From Portulaca oleracea (taxonomy: Eukaryota > Streptophyta > Magnoliopsida > Caryophyllales > Portulacaceae), in NCBI GenBank assembly GCA_029582165.1, contig CM055872.1:4681582-4745581 (forward strand): a stretch of 64,000 bases of DNA, read 5' to 3'. Positions 48,301-56,158 of this stretch are shown piece after piece. The notes under the pieces were generated by a model. It made no database searches and was not told the origin of the DNA. It was given only the letters and a program-made list of their open reading frames with translations. Every line of letters begins with the position of its first letter. Position 1 is the first letter of the stretch. Both the position numbers and the translations under genes were made by a program.

Positions 48301-50708
48301 CCCAAATTGTTTGTCCATCTACCTAACTCCTTTGTCCCAAAATGTTTGTCAATTTTATAATTCCAATGATTGTAATTCCTATTATACCCCTAATAAATAT
48401 TCTTTTGTTTCTTTTTTATTTTTCTTCACTTAAGAAAAATAAGGACAATTCTGGTACATTACACATTTTTCACCCCATTTCCCATGACCATTGGACTTTT
48501 AAATATAGTTGGATGGACAAACAATATGGGACGGAGGTAGTACCTTTTTATTTAATATATTTCCACAAAATACACAAAATTATTTAAAACCCAAAAATTA
48601 TTTAAATTCCACAAAATATAAAAGAACAGATTAATTATTCTGCTTTTATATGTTAAAATTTTGTCCGACTCGAATGCATGAATTTGTTTGACTTGGAAAG
48701 GTTGGGTTTGATTACAAATTTTTCATCCGGATTTAGGTCCCATTCTTTTATAAGGTTGGCTGCGGTGTGGTGAAAATTTGAAAGTTGTGGTGGGCTGAGG
48801 AAAGTTTTGGTGGAATGTGGAAAGTTATGGTGGATTGTGGAATATTGTGTGTAAATAATTGTGAGTGGATTGGTAGATTGTGGTGGAATATGAAAAGTTG
48901 TGATGCGATGTAAAATCGCAACCAACCAGTTGCATAAAAGAACTAGGGTTGACAAAAATTTGTCCTACCCAGAAGAAACTGGGTAGGGTCATAGAATTTT
49001 TGTATGAATGTTGACATTGATCGATTTGACTGTAAATTCAAACACAATTTTTTTCAAATTTATATTGTCTGGACCCGATTTGGACCTCAATTTAGGCTCC
49101 GTTCTTTTATGCGGTGCGGTGAAATTTGAAAAAGTGTGGTGAAGTGTGGTGGGTTGTGGTGGAATTGTGGTAGGTGGAGTATGTGAGGCGAGATAATGTA
49201 AATAGTAGAGGAGAAAAGTGAGGAGAGAGAAAAGTAAGAAAGATATTTTGGTAATGATTGTGGTTAAGTGTGGTGGTAGTGTGGTGGAGTGTGGTGAAGT
49301 GTGGTAGAATATTGAGTATTGCGGTGTTGTGCGATACCGCGACGCAAGTTACCACTTAAAAGAACGGGGCCTTATTATTGCCCGACCCAAGTCCGACCCG
49401 AAAATACAACTGGGTATCGTACATCAAATTTTTGTTCGGTGTTCGATTTGTCCAAACTCAGAATTTCCAAGGACCTGAATTTTTGCCAGCTCTAATTTTA
49501 ATATTGACTAATTTGACTGAATATTTGGATATGATATTTCTTTTTCTCCTTATTGTTTGAACTAGTTAAACCGATTCTGACCCAAGTATAAGTCCGACTG
49601 AATTGTCCGACGTAGTCTAGCCAAAAAAAAAAGGATATCAAACAATTTTTTTGTCTCAATTTTGACATTGATAACTAGACCGACCTACATTTGACTTGAA
49701 CCCGAAATTTTGCAAGTACTAATGGCATCTAAAGGACTTGGTTAATATGGGAAATAAGCGTCTTGTTGACACTTATCAGTTATCAACGATCTTGTCATTA
49801 TTTAGGTCAAGGTGGAAGTTTGTTTTGATTTAACCAAGGTGTAAAAAATGAAAACACTAGTAACACTATTGTACTTAGCATTTATAGTACCACTGATGTC
49901 ATTTCAACTAAACCAAGAAGTAAATGCTAAGTTTAATCAATCAATTCAACTTTGATATATATTTATACTTAAGGCCCCGTTCTTTTATGCGTTAACGCAC
50001 CCAAACGCAACACAACTTACCGCAACCCTACCGCAACATAACGCAAATTACCATTACTTTTTAACTATTTCAAACGCAACGCAAACGCAACGCACAAAAG
50101 AATGGAGCCTTAGAATTCTGTGTTCATGTGCATGAAAAAAATCAAATGTAACTGTGTAAACAACTTTATTGGTAGGGACATATTAATTTGTTCATAGAAA
50201 AAGCTCATCGTTGATGGGACTATCCAAATGCATATGAATCTCATACTATACATGGACTAAATGTTTGATCTAATGCACATAGGTGACAATGGTGATTCAA
50301 GAGACCCTAAGATTGTACCCACCAGCTGCCTTCATATCAAGGGAAGCCCTAGGAGAGTTCCAAATTGGGAACATAGTCGTGCCCAAAGGAGTATGCATAT
50401 GGACCCTGATCCCCACTTTACATCGGGACCCCGACATCTGGGGTCCCGATGCTAATGAGTTCAAGCCAGAGAGGTTCGCCAATGGGGTCTCCAACGCGAC
50501 CAAAGTCCCGCAAGCCTATGTGCCCTTTGGACTTGGCGCGCGGCTCTGCTTAGGGAAGAACTTCGCCATGGTGGAATTGAAGCTCTTGCTTTGCCTCATT
50601 GTCTCCAAGTTTAGCTTCACTCTATCCCCTAGTTACAAGCATTCTCCTGCGTATAGAATGATTGTTGAGCCTGGACATGGTGTATATATTGTTATTAAGA
50701 AAGTGTGA
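33385..50708 (+). CDS. Cytochrome P450, CYP714-like, five exons
   Basis: Exons: 33385-33691, 45628-45854, 46446-46696, 47771-48152 and 50283-50708; GT-AG and in phase throughout, 530 aa. An ER-anchored haem monooxygenase. Residues about 7-22 form the membrane anchor ([17 protein letters not shown]); [20 protein letters not shown] is the proline-rich hinge of the CYP714 type. Later motifs: [21 protein letters not shown]-helix AGHEST, ExxR as QETLR at the start of exon 5, PERF, and haem loop [10 protein letters not shown] with the Cys ligand. CYP714 members are known to modify gibberellins; the substrate here is inference from family and only the similarity is seen. Intron 1 is 11.9 kb and contains a chromovirus and MITEs; introns 3 and 4 also carry MITEs. 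No stop or frameshift interrupts the exons. Confidence 0.9.
34408..34669. mobile_element. Tourist-like MITE (GTGGTG family) in P450 intron 1
   Basis: CATGTTCTTTTATGCAGC at the left and ATATAAAAAAAGACC at the right; TAA on both sides. The body has CCACAACTCATCACAATC. Confidence 0.6.
34787..35255 (+). repeat. Chromovirus 5' LTR
   Basis: 469 bp; contains TATA (GTATAAATACCC at about 35028-35039) and a run of GAATTCTAGAATTC-like palindromic words. A gap relative to the 3' LTR lies near the end (GCTAGCATATGG versus GCTAGCGCCGCACGG). Confidence 0.92.
35258..35269 (+). other. Chromovirus primer-binding site
   Basis: TGGTATCGAGCC two bases after the LTR, a one-base-deleted version of the initiator Met tRNA primer site. 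Confidence 0.7.
35301..36480 (+). pseudogene. Chromovirus gag, broken
   Basis: Coding survives in pieces. 35301-35486 is the N-terminal charged/coiled segment ([14 protein letters not shown]...). 35607-36167 contains the capsid domain ([20 protein letters not shown], later [20 protein letters not shown]). A remnant zinc knuckle, [10 protein letters not shown], appears near 36360 but lacks the last Cys. The pieces lie in different frames with stops between, for example around 35487 and 36160, so no full gag can be made. Confidence 0.8.
36480..39831 (+). pseudogene. Chromovirus pol (PR-RT-RH-IN-chromodomain), frameshifted
   Basis: The longest open stretch, 36763-39060, opens at a TTG and is only part of pol. 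The protease region before it is shifted near its active-site Asp (about 36555). RT spans roughly residues 110-290 with YLDD at 268-271. RNase H follows ([13 protein letters not shown], later ADALSRK). The integrase has its HHCC zinc region ([15 protein letters not shown]) and the first two catalytic Asp ([18 protein letters not shown]). A frameshift near 38980 moves the remainder ([17 protein letters not shown], with the Glu) to another frame, and a second shift near 39170 leads to the C-terminal frame. This ends in a chromodomain ([19 protein letters not shown], about 39700-39765) that can direct insertion to modified chromatin. Confidence 0.9.
39831..39842 (+). other. Chromovirus polypurine tract
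   Basis: GGTGGGGGAGAA directly before the 3' LTR; primes plus-strand synthesis. It starts one base after the TAG that ends the C-terminal frame. Confidence 0.8.
39843..40344 (+). repeat. Chromovirus 3' LTR
   Basis: 502 bp, same ends as the 5' LTR, longer by extra AGAATTCCCT units and a GCCGCACGGGC segment. Confidence 0.92.
40588..40789. mobile_element. Stowaway MITE in P450 intron 1
   Basis: Left ACTCCGTTCTATATTAATTG, right ATTAATATAAAATGGAGGGAG; TA on both sides (40586-40587, 40790-40791). Confidence 0.8.
40792..41999. other. P450 intron 1, AT-rich, nothing recognised
   Basis: No coding frame or repeat boundary seen. Confidence 0.35.
42000..42176. mobile_element. Tourist-like MITE (TCCAATCC family), complete
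   Basis: 177 bp; starts GGTCGTGTTCTTTAGATTG and ends TCAAAAAACAGAGCC; TTA target duplication (41997-41999, 42177-42179). The body carries CAATCCAATCAAATCC and ACACAATTTCCCAAAAAA. Confidence 0.78.
42730..43230. repeat. CCCGAC/GTCGGG-rich patch
   Basis: Repeated words such as GTGACCCGACTCGAC, GGTCGGGCCAGG and GACCCGGCTCGACCCG, sharply richer in GC than the surrounding intron. Similar patches occur elsewhere in the window (see findings). Confidence 0.5.
43690..44015. mobile_element. Long-arm inverted-repeat element in P450 intron 1
   Basis: The left arm (TATACTGAATTTTTAGGG, GTATTGGACAATAATACA, GGATAATAATGCACCCGG) pairs with the right arm (CCGGGTGCATTATTGTCCAA, TTCAGTGTATTATTATTCAA). The centre is CCTATGTGG...CCACGTAGG. 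Related to 28005-28430. Confidence 0.7.
44016..45627. other. End of P450 intron 1
   Basis: Mostly AT-rich. 44720-44900 has GGTAAGGCAAGGTAAGGCAAGG repeats and may be another small MITE ending ACAGGGCC. The acceptor is TGTATAG before 45628. Confidence 0.35.
45895..46114. mobile_element. MITE in P450 intron 2
   Basis: 220 bp; starts GGGAGCGTTTGGTAAGAG and ends CCGAACAAACACACTC; TTA duplication (45892-45894, 46115-46117). Same type as 26121-26344. Confidence 0.75.
46763..46908. repeat. Inverted repeat in P450 intron 3
   Basis: TTGTACTATGATAGGATTTC and GGTGACTTGGTGGAAAGCT on the left pair with AGCTTTCTACCGAGTCACC and GAAGTCCCATCACAATACAA on the right. A small foldback element. Confidence 0.75.
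47137..47430. mobile_element. Tourist-like MITE (TCCAATCC family) in P450 intron 3
   Basis: Starts GACCCTGTTATTTGGATTG and ends CCAAAGAACAGAGC; TAT on both flanks. The internal block with CCAATCCAATTCAATCC and CCTTACACAATTCCC is duplicated. Confidence 0.7.
48197..48630. mobile_element. Tourist-like MITE in P450 intron 4, host of a Stowaway
   Basis: Starts GGCCCTCTTCTTCCACGCGG and ends ATATAAAAGAACAGA; TTA duplication (48194-48196, 48631-48633). The body has ACCACAATTTACAACAACTT. Interrupted by the Stowaway at 48291-48540. Confidence 0.7.
48291..48540. mobile_element. Nested Stowaway MITE
   Basis: 250 bp; CTACCTCCGTCCCAAATTG and CAATATGGGACGGAGGTAG ends; TA flanks. It contains a second internal CCTTTGTCCCAAAATGTTTG. 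Confidence 0.88.
48736..48948. mobile_element. Tourist-like MITE (GTGGTG family) in P450 intron 4
   Basis: Starts GGTCCCATTCTTTTATAAGG, ends GCATAAAAGAACTAGGG; flanks TTA/TTG. Confidence 0.7.
49095..49371. mobile_element. Tourist-like MITE (GTGGTG family), complete
   Basis: 277 bp; GGCTCCGTTCTTTTATGCGG and CTTAAAAGAACGGGGCC; perfect TTA duplication (49092-49094, 49372-49374). The best-preserved copy in the window. Confidence 0.87.
49973..50109. mobile_element. Short Tourist-like MITE in P450 intron 4
   Basis: 137 bp; GGCCCCGTTCTTTTATGCG and CGCACAAAAGAATGGAGCC. The body is rich in AACGCAACGCA, a variant of the CACCACAA body. Confidence 0.75.
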
Positions 50709-51056
50709 ATTAGAGTTCGTGTATAAACATCTCAATAAGACTAATATAAAGACTGCTTTTACATGAAAAAAGAAATTCATAATTTAAAGTGTTAGATGTT
50801 TAGTTTTGTGGTAACTTATTTTATACGTGATGCTAATCTCCAAGTTATTTTATACGTGTTAAATGTTTAATTTTCGCATGATGCTACTAGCGGTAGCTTT
50901 TATCTTGACAATGTATTTTTAGTGGTTATTTTTTAATTTTTGCATTGATTATATTTTCAATGATATTTTAGTGACAGTTAGGATTCATTTTTTCTAAAAT
51001 TATATTCCCCTTTTTTTTTTAGAGGAATGCCTTGATATCAGACATAATATATGTTA

Positions 51057-51509
51057 CTCCGTCGGTTTGTTTTTAGGCTCTGTTCTTTTCTGCGGTATTT
51101 TGTGGTATGGTGTGGTGGAATTGTGGTAGGTTATTGGTATGTGGGATAGGTGAGGAGAGAAAATGTAAAAAGTAGAGGACAAAAGTGAGGAGAGAGAAAA
51201 GTAATGATTTGTGGTAAAGTGTGGTGAGTTGTGCCAAACTGTGGTATGCTGTGGTACCGCAGTTTGCCAACTACAGAAAAGAACAAGGCCTTAATTGTCG
51301 CCTTATTTTTTGTGCCGTCAACTTTGGCCGCTAATTTTTTGATTTATATAATGATCTATCGTACAAAATTGATATCGTTATATTTGTACTAAAAAATACT
51401 TTTACGAAAATATAAAATTAATTTTTTTGATAAAATATTACATGAAAAGTTATTGAAGAAAAATGAACCTTAGAAAGCGTGAAAGTCAATTATTTAAAAA
51501 TGAAGGGAG
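51057..51509. mobile_element. Stowaway MITE split by a Tourist-like MITE
   Basis: Left CTCCGTCGGTTTG, right AAAAATGAAGGGAG; TA flanks (51055-51056, 51510-51511). Interrupted at 51076-51290. Confidence 0.75.
51076..51290. mobile_element. Tourist-like MITE nested in a Stowaway
   Basis: 215 bp; GGCTCTGTTCTTTTCTGCGG and CTACAGAAAAGAACAAGGCC; perfect TTA duplication (51073-51075, 51291-51293). Confidence 0.85.
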
Positions 51510-51536
51510 TATCTACCAACTATTTGATATTTATAA

Positions 51537-51765
51537 GGCCATGCTTTGCTATTCATTGAGGGATTACGAATCTTTATTGCCCATGTAGCAGTCCGCCGCA
51601 CTTTACCGCAATCCACCGCAACTCACTGCACATTACCATTTATCTTTTTATCATTATCATTATATTTCAGCACCTATTTATTATTTCCACCGCAATTTAC
51701 CGCAATCCACCGCAACTCACCGCAATTTACCGCACCGCAAATTCACCGTATAAAAGAACGGTACC
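51537..51765. mobile_element. Tourist-like MITE (CCGCAA body)
   Basis: Starts GGCCATGCTTTGCTATTC after TAA and ends CGTATAAAAGAACGGTACC. The body has repeated CCACCGCAACTCACCGCA. Confidence 0.6.
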
Positions 51766-52224
51766 CAGTATTGAATTGACCATGTCCTATAAACCGTTAA
51801 TAATAAGGACTTGTACAGTTGGATGGGAAATGGGTGAAGGTAAAAATTTGTAAATAATCAACAGTTAAAATATATGCAAATTGACACTCATTTAGTGACG
51901 AAGTGATTAGGACTAATTGAATGACCATTTCCAATTTTCCATCAAGTGAAAAATGTGAAAATAAACGGGAAATTGGAATCTAATAAACCGACCTTTGATG
52001 GTCCTTTGAAATAACGAACCAACCTTGCAAGCTAATTTACAACGAACACATCTTAACATGTTAATTTTTCTAACGAACCTCCGGCGAGTCCCACAGGCCG
52101 GAAAGCAAAGTTGGCGGTGGTAGAAGCTGACTTGGAATATTTTTGAGCAAAAAAAAATGAAAAATAAATTTAGGCATGTGCTGAATTATTTTTTTTCCAA
52201 ATCACTATTTCCCTTTATTTATTT

Positions 52225-52701
52225 TTATTGTACATCACCCATCTTTATGAACTCCCCTTTTCTTTCTCTCTCTCTCACTCTCTGTGTCTTTCTCTTTCTA
52301 ACACCCCGACCCATCCCCCACCCCCAACCTCTCACTCTCTCTCTCAACCACCCCCATGGGAATCGGCGGAGGCGAGCAGCAAACATGCCGGAGGAATCGG
52401 CGGCGGCCTCGCGGCGGAGGGAGGACTTGATGTTGTTGATGCGATCGGAAAGAGAAATCTGCTCATCGCGAAGAGCAGCGGTGTCCTCTTGGAGGTCATG
52501 GATGCGGTATTTCTGACCTAAAGAACGGACACTGAGGAGGAGAATACCAGTCATGGCGAAGAACTGGATGTAGCTGTGCTTCTGCTTCATGGCGTTCCTG
52601 AAGAAACTTATTTTTCTCTTTGACTTTGCAGTATCTGCTCCCATAGCGGTGGTGGAGGTGGAGGTAGAGGAGGAGGAGGAGCTTGGCATTGGAGTCGCCA
52701 T
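52225..52701 (-). CDS. Chimeric ORF: captured membrane-protein fragment fused to MULE terminal repeat
   Basis: From the ATG at 52701 the frame starts MATPMPSSSSSSTSTS and continues KSKRKISFFRNAMKQKHSYI, then a hydrophobic segment QFFAMTGILLLSVRSLG (about residues 49-65, one membrane span) and a charged helical part (HDLQEDTAALRDEQISLSDR). This matches a small conserved plant transmembrane protein of unknown function, as I recall it. Family similarity ends after FAARLRR; from 52356 leftwards the frame is encoded by the terminal inverted repeat (FPWGWLRERVRGWGWG...), so the natural C-terminus is replaced. The whole frame is 158 codons plus a stop. Whether it is transcribed or translated is unknown; the MULE arm would have to supply promoter or terminator. 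It could equally be an inert captured fragment. Confidence 0.6.
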   Translation of the reverse strand: MATPMPSSSSSSTSTSTTAMGADTAKSKRKISFFRNAMKQKHSYIQFFAMTGILLLSVRSLGQKYRIHDLQEDTAALRDEQISLSDRINNIKSSLRREAAADSSGMFAARLRRFPWGWLRERVRGWGWGMGRGVRKRKTQRVRERERKGEFIKMGDVQ

Positions 52702-52739
52702 TGTTGAGGGTTTCTCGAAGCTCAGACTTAGCAATTTCC

Positions 52740-52977
52740 TTCGATCAATTGGGAATTTATGATGTGCTCTAATTTTGATGAATTTTCAGAAATTTCGATC
52801 CTTTTTTGTTTGTCGGAGCGAGCGGCCCAAGGGAATCGGACAGACAGAAAGCGGTAGCGGTTTTTTTTTTCCCTTTGTTTTTTTAGTTGAGACAGAAAGT
52901 TTCGTTTGTTTGAGGTCTGTTAGATTGTTTGAAGTGGAGGTTGTGGCGGAGATGGCTGGCAGTGGAGGTGGTGGTGG
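52740..52977. other. Captured non-coding part inside the Pack-MULE
   Basis: Upstream of the captured ATG. On the plus strand it ends with an ATG at 52952 opening a short glycine-rich frame (MAGSG then a glycine run, stop at 52990). This may be the start of a second captured gene, or the leader of the first. A TTTTCAG acceptor-like site lies near 52783-52789 (plus strand). Confidence 0.35.
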
Positions 52978-53503
52978 TGGGGGTGGTTGAGAGAGAGAGT
53001 GAGAGGTTGGGGGTGGGGGATGGGTCAGGGTGTTAGAAAGAGAGAGACACAGAGAGTGAGAGAAAGAGAAAGAAAAGGGGAGTTAATAGAGATGGGTGAT
53101 GTACAATAAAAATAAATAAAGGGAAATAGTGATTTAGCAAAAAAATAATTTAGCACATGCCTAAATTTATTTTTCATTTTTTTTTTTGCTCAAAAATATT
53201 CCAAGTCAGCTTCTACCACCGCCAACTCAGCTTTCCGGCCTGTGGGACTCGCCGGAGGTTCGTTAGAAAAATTAACATGGTAAGGTGGGTTCGTTGTAAA
53301 TTAGCTTGTAAGGTTGGTTCGTTATTTTAAAAGACATCAAAGATCAGTTTATTAGATTCCAATTTCCCAAAATAAACATACAAAAGATGTATTAATAGGG
53401 GCTAAAGAGGATAAGGTATAAAAGGGAGACACCCTCACAACCAACCAGTTGATTTCCCCAGAAACCAACTTCTAAACAGTGTAAGAGTTTCAAATGAGCA
53501 TCA

Positions 53504-55426
53504 ATGGCGGTCGCGATCGGATCATCAACAAGGGTCGTGCTTCCCATACTCAGAATAACGAGCAACAATGCAGGAGAGAGAAAGAAATCTCCGTCAGTCT
53601 TCATCTCCTCCAATCCATCCGCCATTAACATCTCCTCTCTGAGCTCCCTCTACCGCGCGTGCAACCACTCGCCCCACCGCTTCCCCTCCGCCGCCGAAAT
53701 CGACGCCATTGACGCCGGCAAGCTCGCCGTCGCAGTCTCCCACAGCGCCGTTGTGGTCTCCGTCTTCTCCAAGGTCGATGGCGGCGATGATGGGCGGAAT
53801 GAGGGTTTGTTTGGGAGGATATTTCCGGCGCCAGCCACCGGAAATGGCGATTTGGTGGGGTTTGGACGGGCAGTCTCCGATCTAGGGTTGACGGCTTCGA
53901 TTCATGACGTCATGGTCAGTCTCTTAATACCGACTTTTTTTCTAAATGGGATTGTCGATTGATTGTTTGTTTGTTGCTTGTATTTTGTGGATTCTACCTA
54001 AGATAGTTGATTATGGAATCCAGCAGACTTTTCGTGGAGATTTAGCTTATTTGATTGAATTATTGATTGGTTGTCTTGTCTTTATGGTTAAACTTAGATT
54101 CAGTGTGGAAGATTGTTGATTATGGAATACATTTATTTGTCTTGAAGATTTAGCTTATTTGAAAGGATTATTGATTGTCTCTGCAATTAAACTGGGATTT
54201 TGAAGTGTAGGATCAAGATGAAATTTGAAAATTAGGGGTTGGAACTTGGAACTTGGAAGATGGCTGTTGGTAGTGTTAACATTTGTCATTGTAAGCAAAG
54301 CTGACAAAGTTTTGTCATAACCTGAATACTCGAATTTGTCCGGCCTGGAAAAAGTTGGATTGGGTCATAATTTTTCGTTTCAAATTTTAGTATTAACTGA
54401 AAATTCGGACACGATATTTCTCATATTTCTACTGTCCAAACCGATAATGGCCCGAATTCACATTTGTGGGGGAATTGTCCGACCCAAAAGAACCGGGTAA
54501 TGGTCATCAACTGTTTTGTCCAAATTTTTGACACTGACCGACCCAAATTTGACCTAGACCCGAATACATCATTCTTTTTTATCGATAGGTTGTTGCTCGG
54601 AGAGAAATTTAGGACAGTTTGCACTTTGTAGCCCTTGTTGATCCCCAGGTTTATTTGTAACTGTATGGAACTAAAGTTGACATGAAGTCTCTTTTGTGTG
54701 GTTCCTATTTTGCTATTTGCAATCCATAGTTTTTTGTAATCTTGCTTCTGAATGGCATCAATGACGATTCCCGCTGTTCGGTTATGTACTAAAAGCAACA
54801 TTTTCAGTAAATTTTCAGGTCATTCCCACTTTGCGACGTATGGGAATTGGTCGGATGATAATTCAGCGTCTCATAAGGTCGGTTTGTACTCCAGTTTTGT
54901 TCTATCTTTGGCTAAAGACTACTCTACTGATGCATTGTTAACAGTTCTGAGAAAGTTGTGTGCCTACTTTCAGAATGCTGTATAACAAAGACATTTACGA
55001 CATTTCAGCACTATGTTCTGAGAAGGAGAGGTAAGTGCACACATTTTGATTATCCTACATATAAGATATGAACGAGAGGTCTACACGGACTAGTTTCTCC
55101 ATGAACTTTAGTTCATGGGTAGACTGCCTACATATGGATCCCCAGACCGTGCTTAAACGTGTTTTTTTTGGGAGTTTGTTGTTTCTGTTGTTGTATAAGA
55201 CATGAACAAGGAAGCTCAATTTCTGATGGCTCAAGTTACGTCTCTGTTGACAAAACATACCAGATTGTTCTTCGGAGCTTGTGGATTTGGGGATGACATG
55301 TTGGGATCAACTACGATGATGTATGCTAGAGAAGCTTCCGACAACTTGAATGACGCCAAGATAATTACACGGGCTGGACGGAAACTGCTGATAGCACCAC
55401 CTCTGAGACCACCCTTGTTGTCTTAA
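53504..55426 (+). CDS. GNAT-family N-acetyltransferase (plastid NSI/GNAT-like), four exons
   Basis: Exons 53504-53914, 54819-54877, 54974-55030 and 55264-55426, in phase, 229 aa. Transfers acetyl from acetyl-CoA to amine groups of protein or small substrates. The N-terminal 60 residues are Ser/Arg-rich with few acids (RVVLPILRITSNNAGERKKS), like a plastid transit peptide. The GNAT core starts LVGFGRAVSDLGLTASIHDV. Exon 2 supplies the acetyl-CoA loop VIPTLRRMGIGRM (R-R-x-G-I-G). Exon 3 is YNKDIYDISALCSEKER and exon 4 starts LFFGACGFGDDMLGSTTMMY. The order and sequence resemble plant plastid GNAT1/2/3 proteins. The C-terminus runs about 30 residues past that block (ITRAGRKLLIAPPLRPPLLS). An upstream ATG at 53494 is out of frame, so 53504 was taken. 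The Pack-MULE ends 135 bp upstream and could affect the promoter. Confidence 0.87.
54318..54570. repeat. CCCGAA/CGGAC-rich repeat in GNAT intron 1
   Basis: Contains GAATTTGTCCGGCCTGG, AATTCGGACACGATATTTC and CCGACCCAAATTTGACC; similar to patches at 48655-49090, 49376-49720 and 56880-57190. Confidence 0.5.
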
Positions 55427-55734
55427 CCAGGCCGATTGTACGCCAATATGATGAATATATTCCCTTTTATCCGCATACCGGCAAAGATGTCTGTGCCTTT
55501 GACTTGCATGAATCGGTCTCTCGGCAGGCAGTAATGCCTACAGAAGTGTGGAGGCATGGCTGTCTAGATATAGATCTCCTCAGACCCAATATAAGCGGGA
55601 CTCACACTAAGAGTGTGTTGTGCTGTTGTTGTTTGATGTCCTTTTCTAGTGTTAAGCCTTCGTATCAAGATGAATGTACAACTCTCTTGTCCAATTTTCC
55701 CATGGAAATAGGCATTGATTTATGAATAGTATTA

Positions 55735-55992
55735 CTCCCTTCTTTCCATATTAATTGTTATAATTTTGACTTTCACGATCCTCAATGTCACTCTTTAATT
55801 GACATTTTCTTACATAATATGTTATTGACAGTTGCAATATTACAGTTTTATAATAGTATTTTTCGTTACACATCTAATGGTGGTAATTTTATATAATAAC
55901 CCATTGTATATATTGAGAAATTTATGGTCAAAATTTTTAAAATTTAACTTGCACGATTTCTAAAAACGACCATTAATATGGGATGGAGAGAG
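55735..55992. mobile_element. Stowaway MITE between GNAT and oxidoreductase genes
   Basis: CTCCCTTCTTTCCATATTAA and TTAATATGGGATGGAGAGAG ends; TA flanks (55733-55734, 55993-55994). Confidence 0.85.
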
Positions 55993-56158
55993 TAACGAAT
56001 GTGGAAAATTAGGTCAACTTTGCTCATTAATGTTAATGGATTCATGATCACAAGTCAACGGTCAACAGAAACAGCACCCCATTCCCTCAATACTAAAAAA
56101 ATAAGAAACATTGGTTAACACGTCAACACTTTCAATCCAATCTACTGATCAACAAAAA

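Larger units (their letters stand above)
51967..53368. mobile_element. Pack-MULE (Mutator-like element carrying host gene sequence)
   Basis: 1402 bp. Terminal inverted repeats of about 390 bp: 51967-52356 and 52978-53368, starting GGGAAATTGGAATCTAATAA and ending with its reverse complement. A perfect 9-bp target duplication AAAATAAAC flanks it (51958-51966 and 53369-53377), the hallmark of Mutator-like transposition. There is no transposase. The 621-bp centre (52357-52977) is unrelated to the arms and carries, on the minus strand, the 5' leader and coding start of a plant membrane-protein gene. That is the definition of a Pack-MULE. The arms differ by few bases, suggesting a fairly recent insertion just upstream of the acetyltransferase gene. 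Confidence 0.93.

Noticed and set aside
52157..52521. Plus-strand open frames at the left Pack-MULE arm
   Set aside because: They run antisense to the captured gene and are mostly CT-rich repeat (FSLSHSLCLSL).
56111..56158. N-terminal extension of the oxidoreductase
   Set aside because: It begins with TTG, not ATG; the first ATG at 56159 matches the family start MEALIVRKLG.
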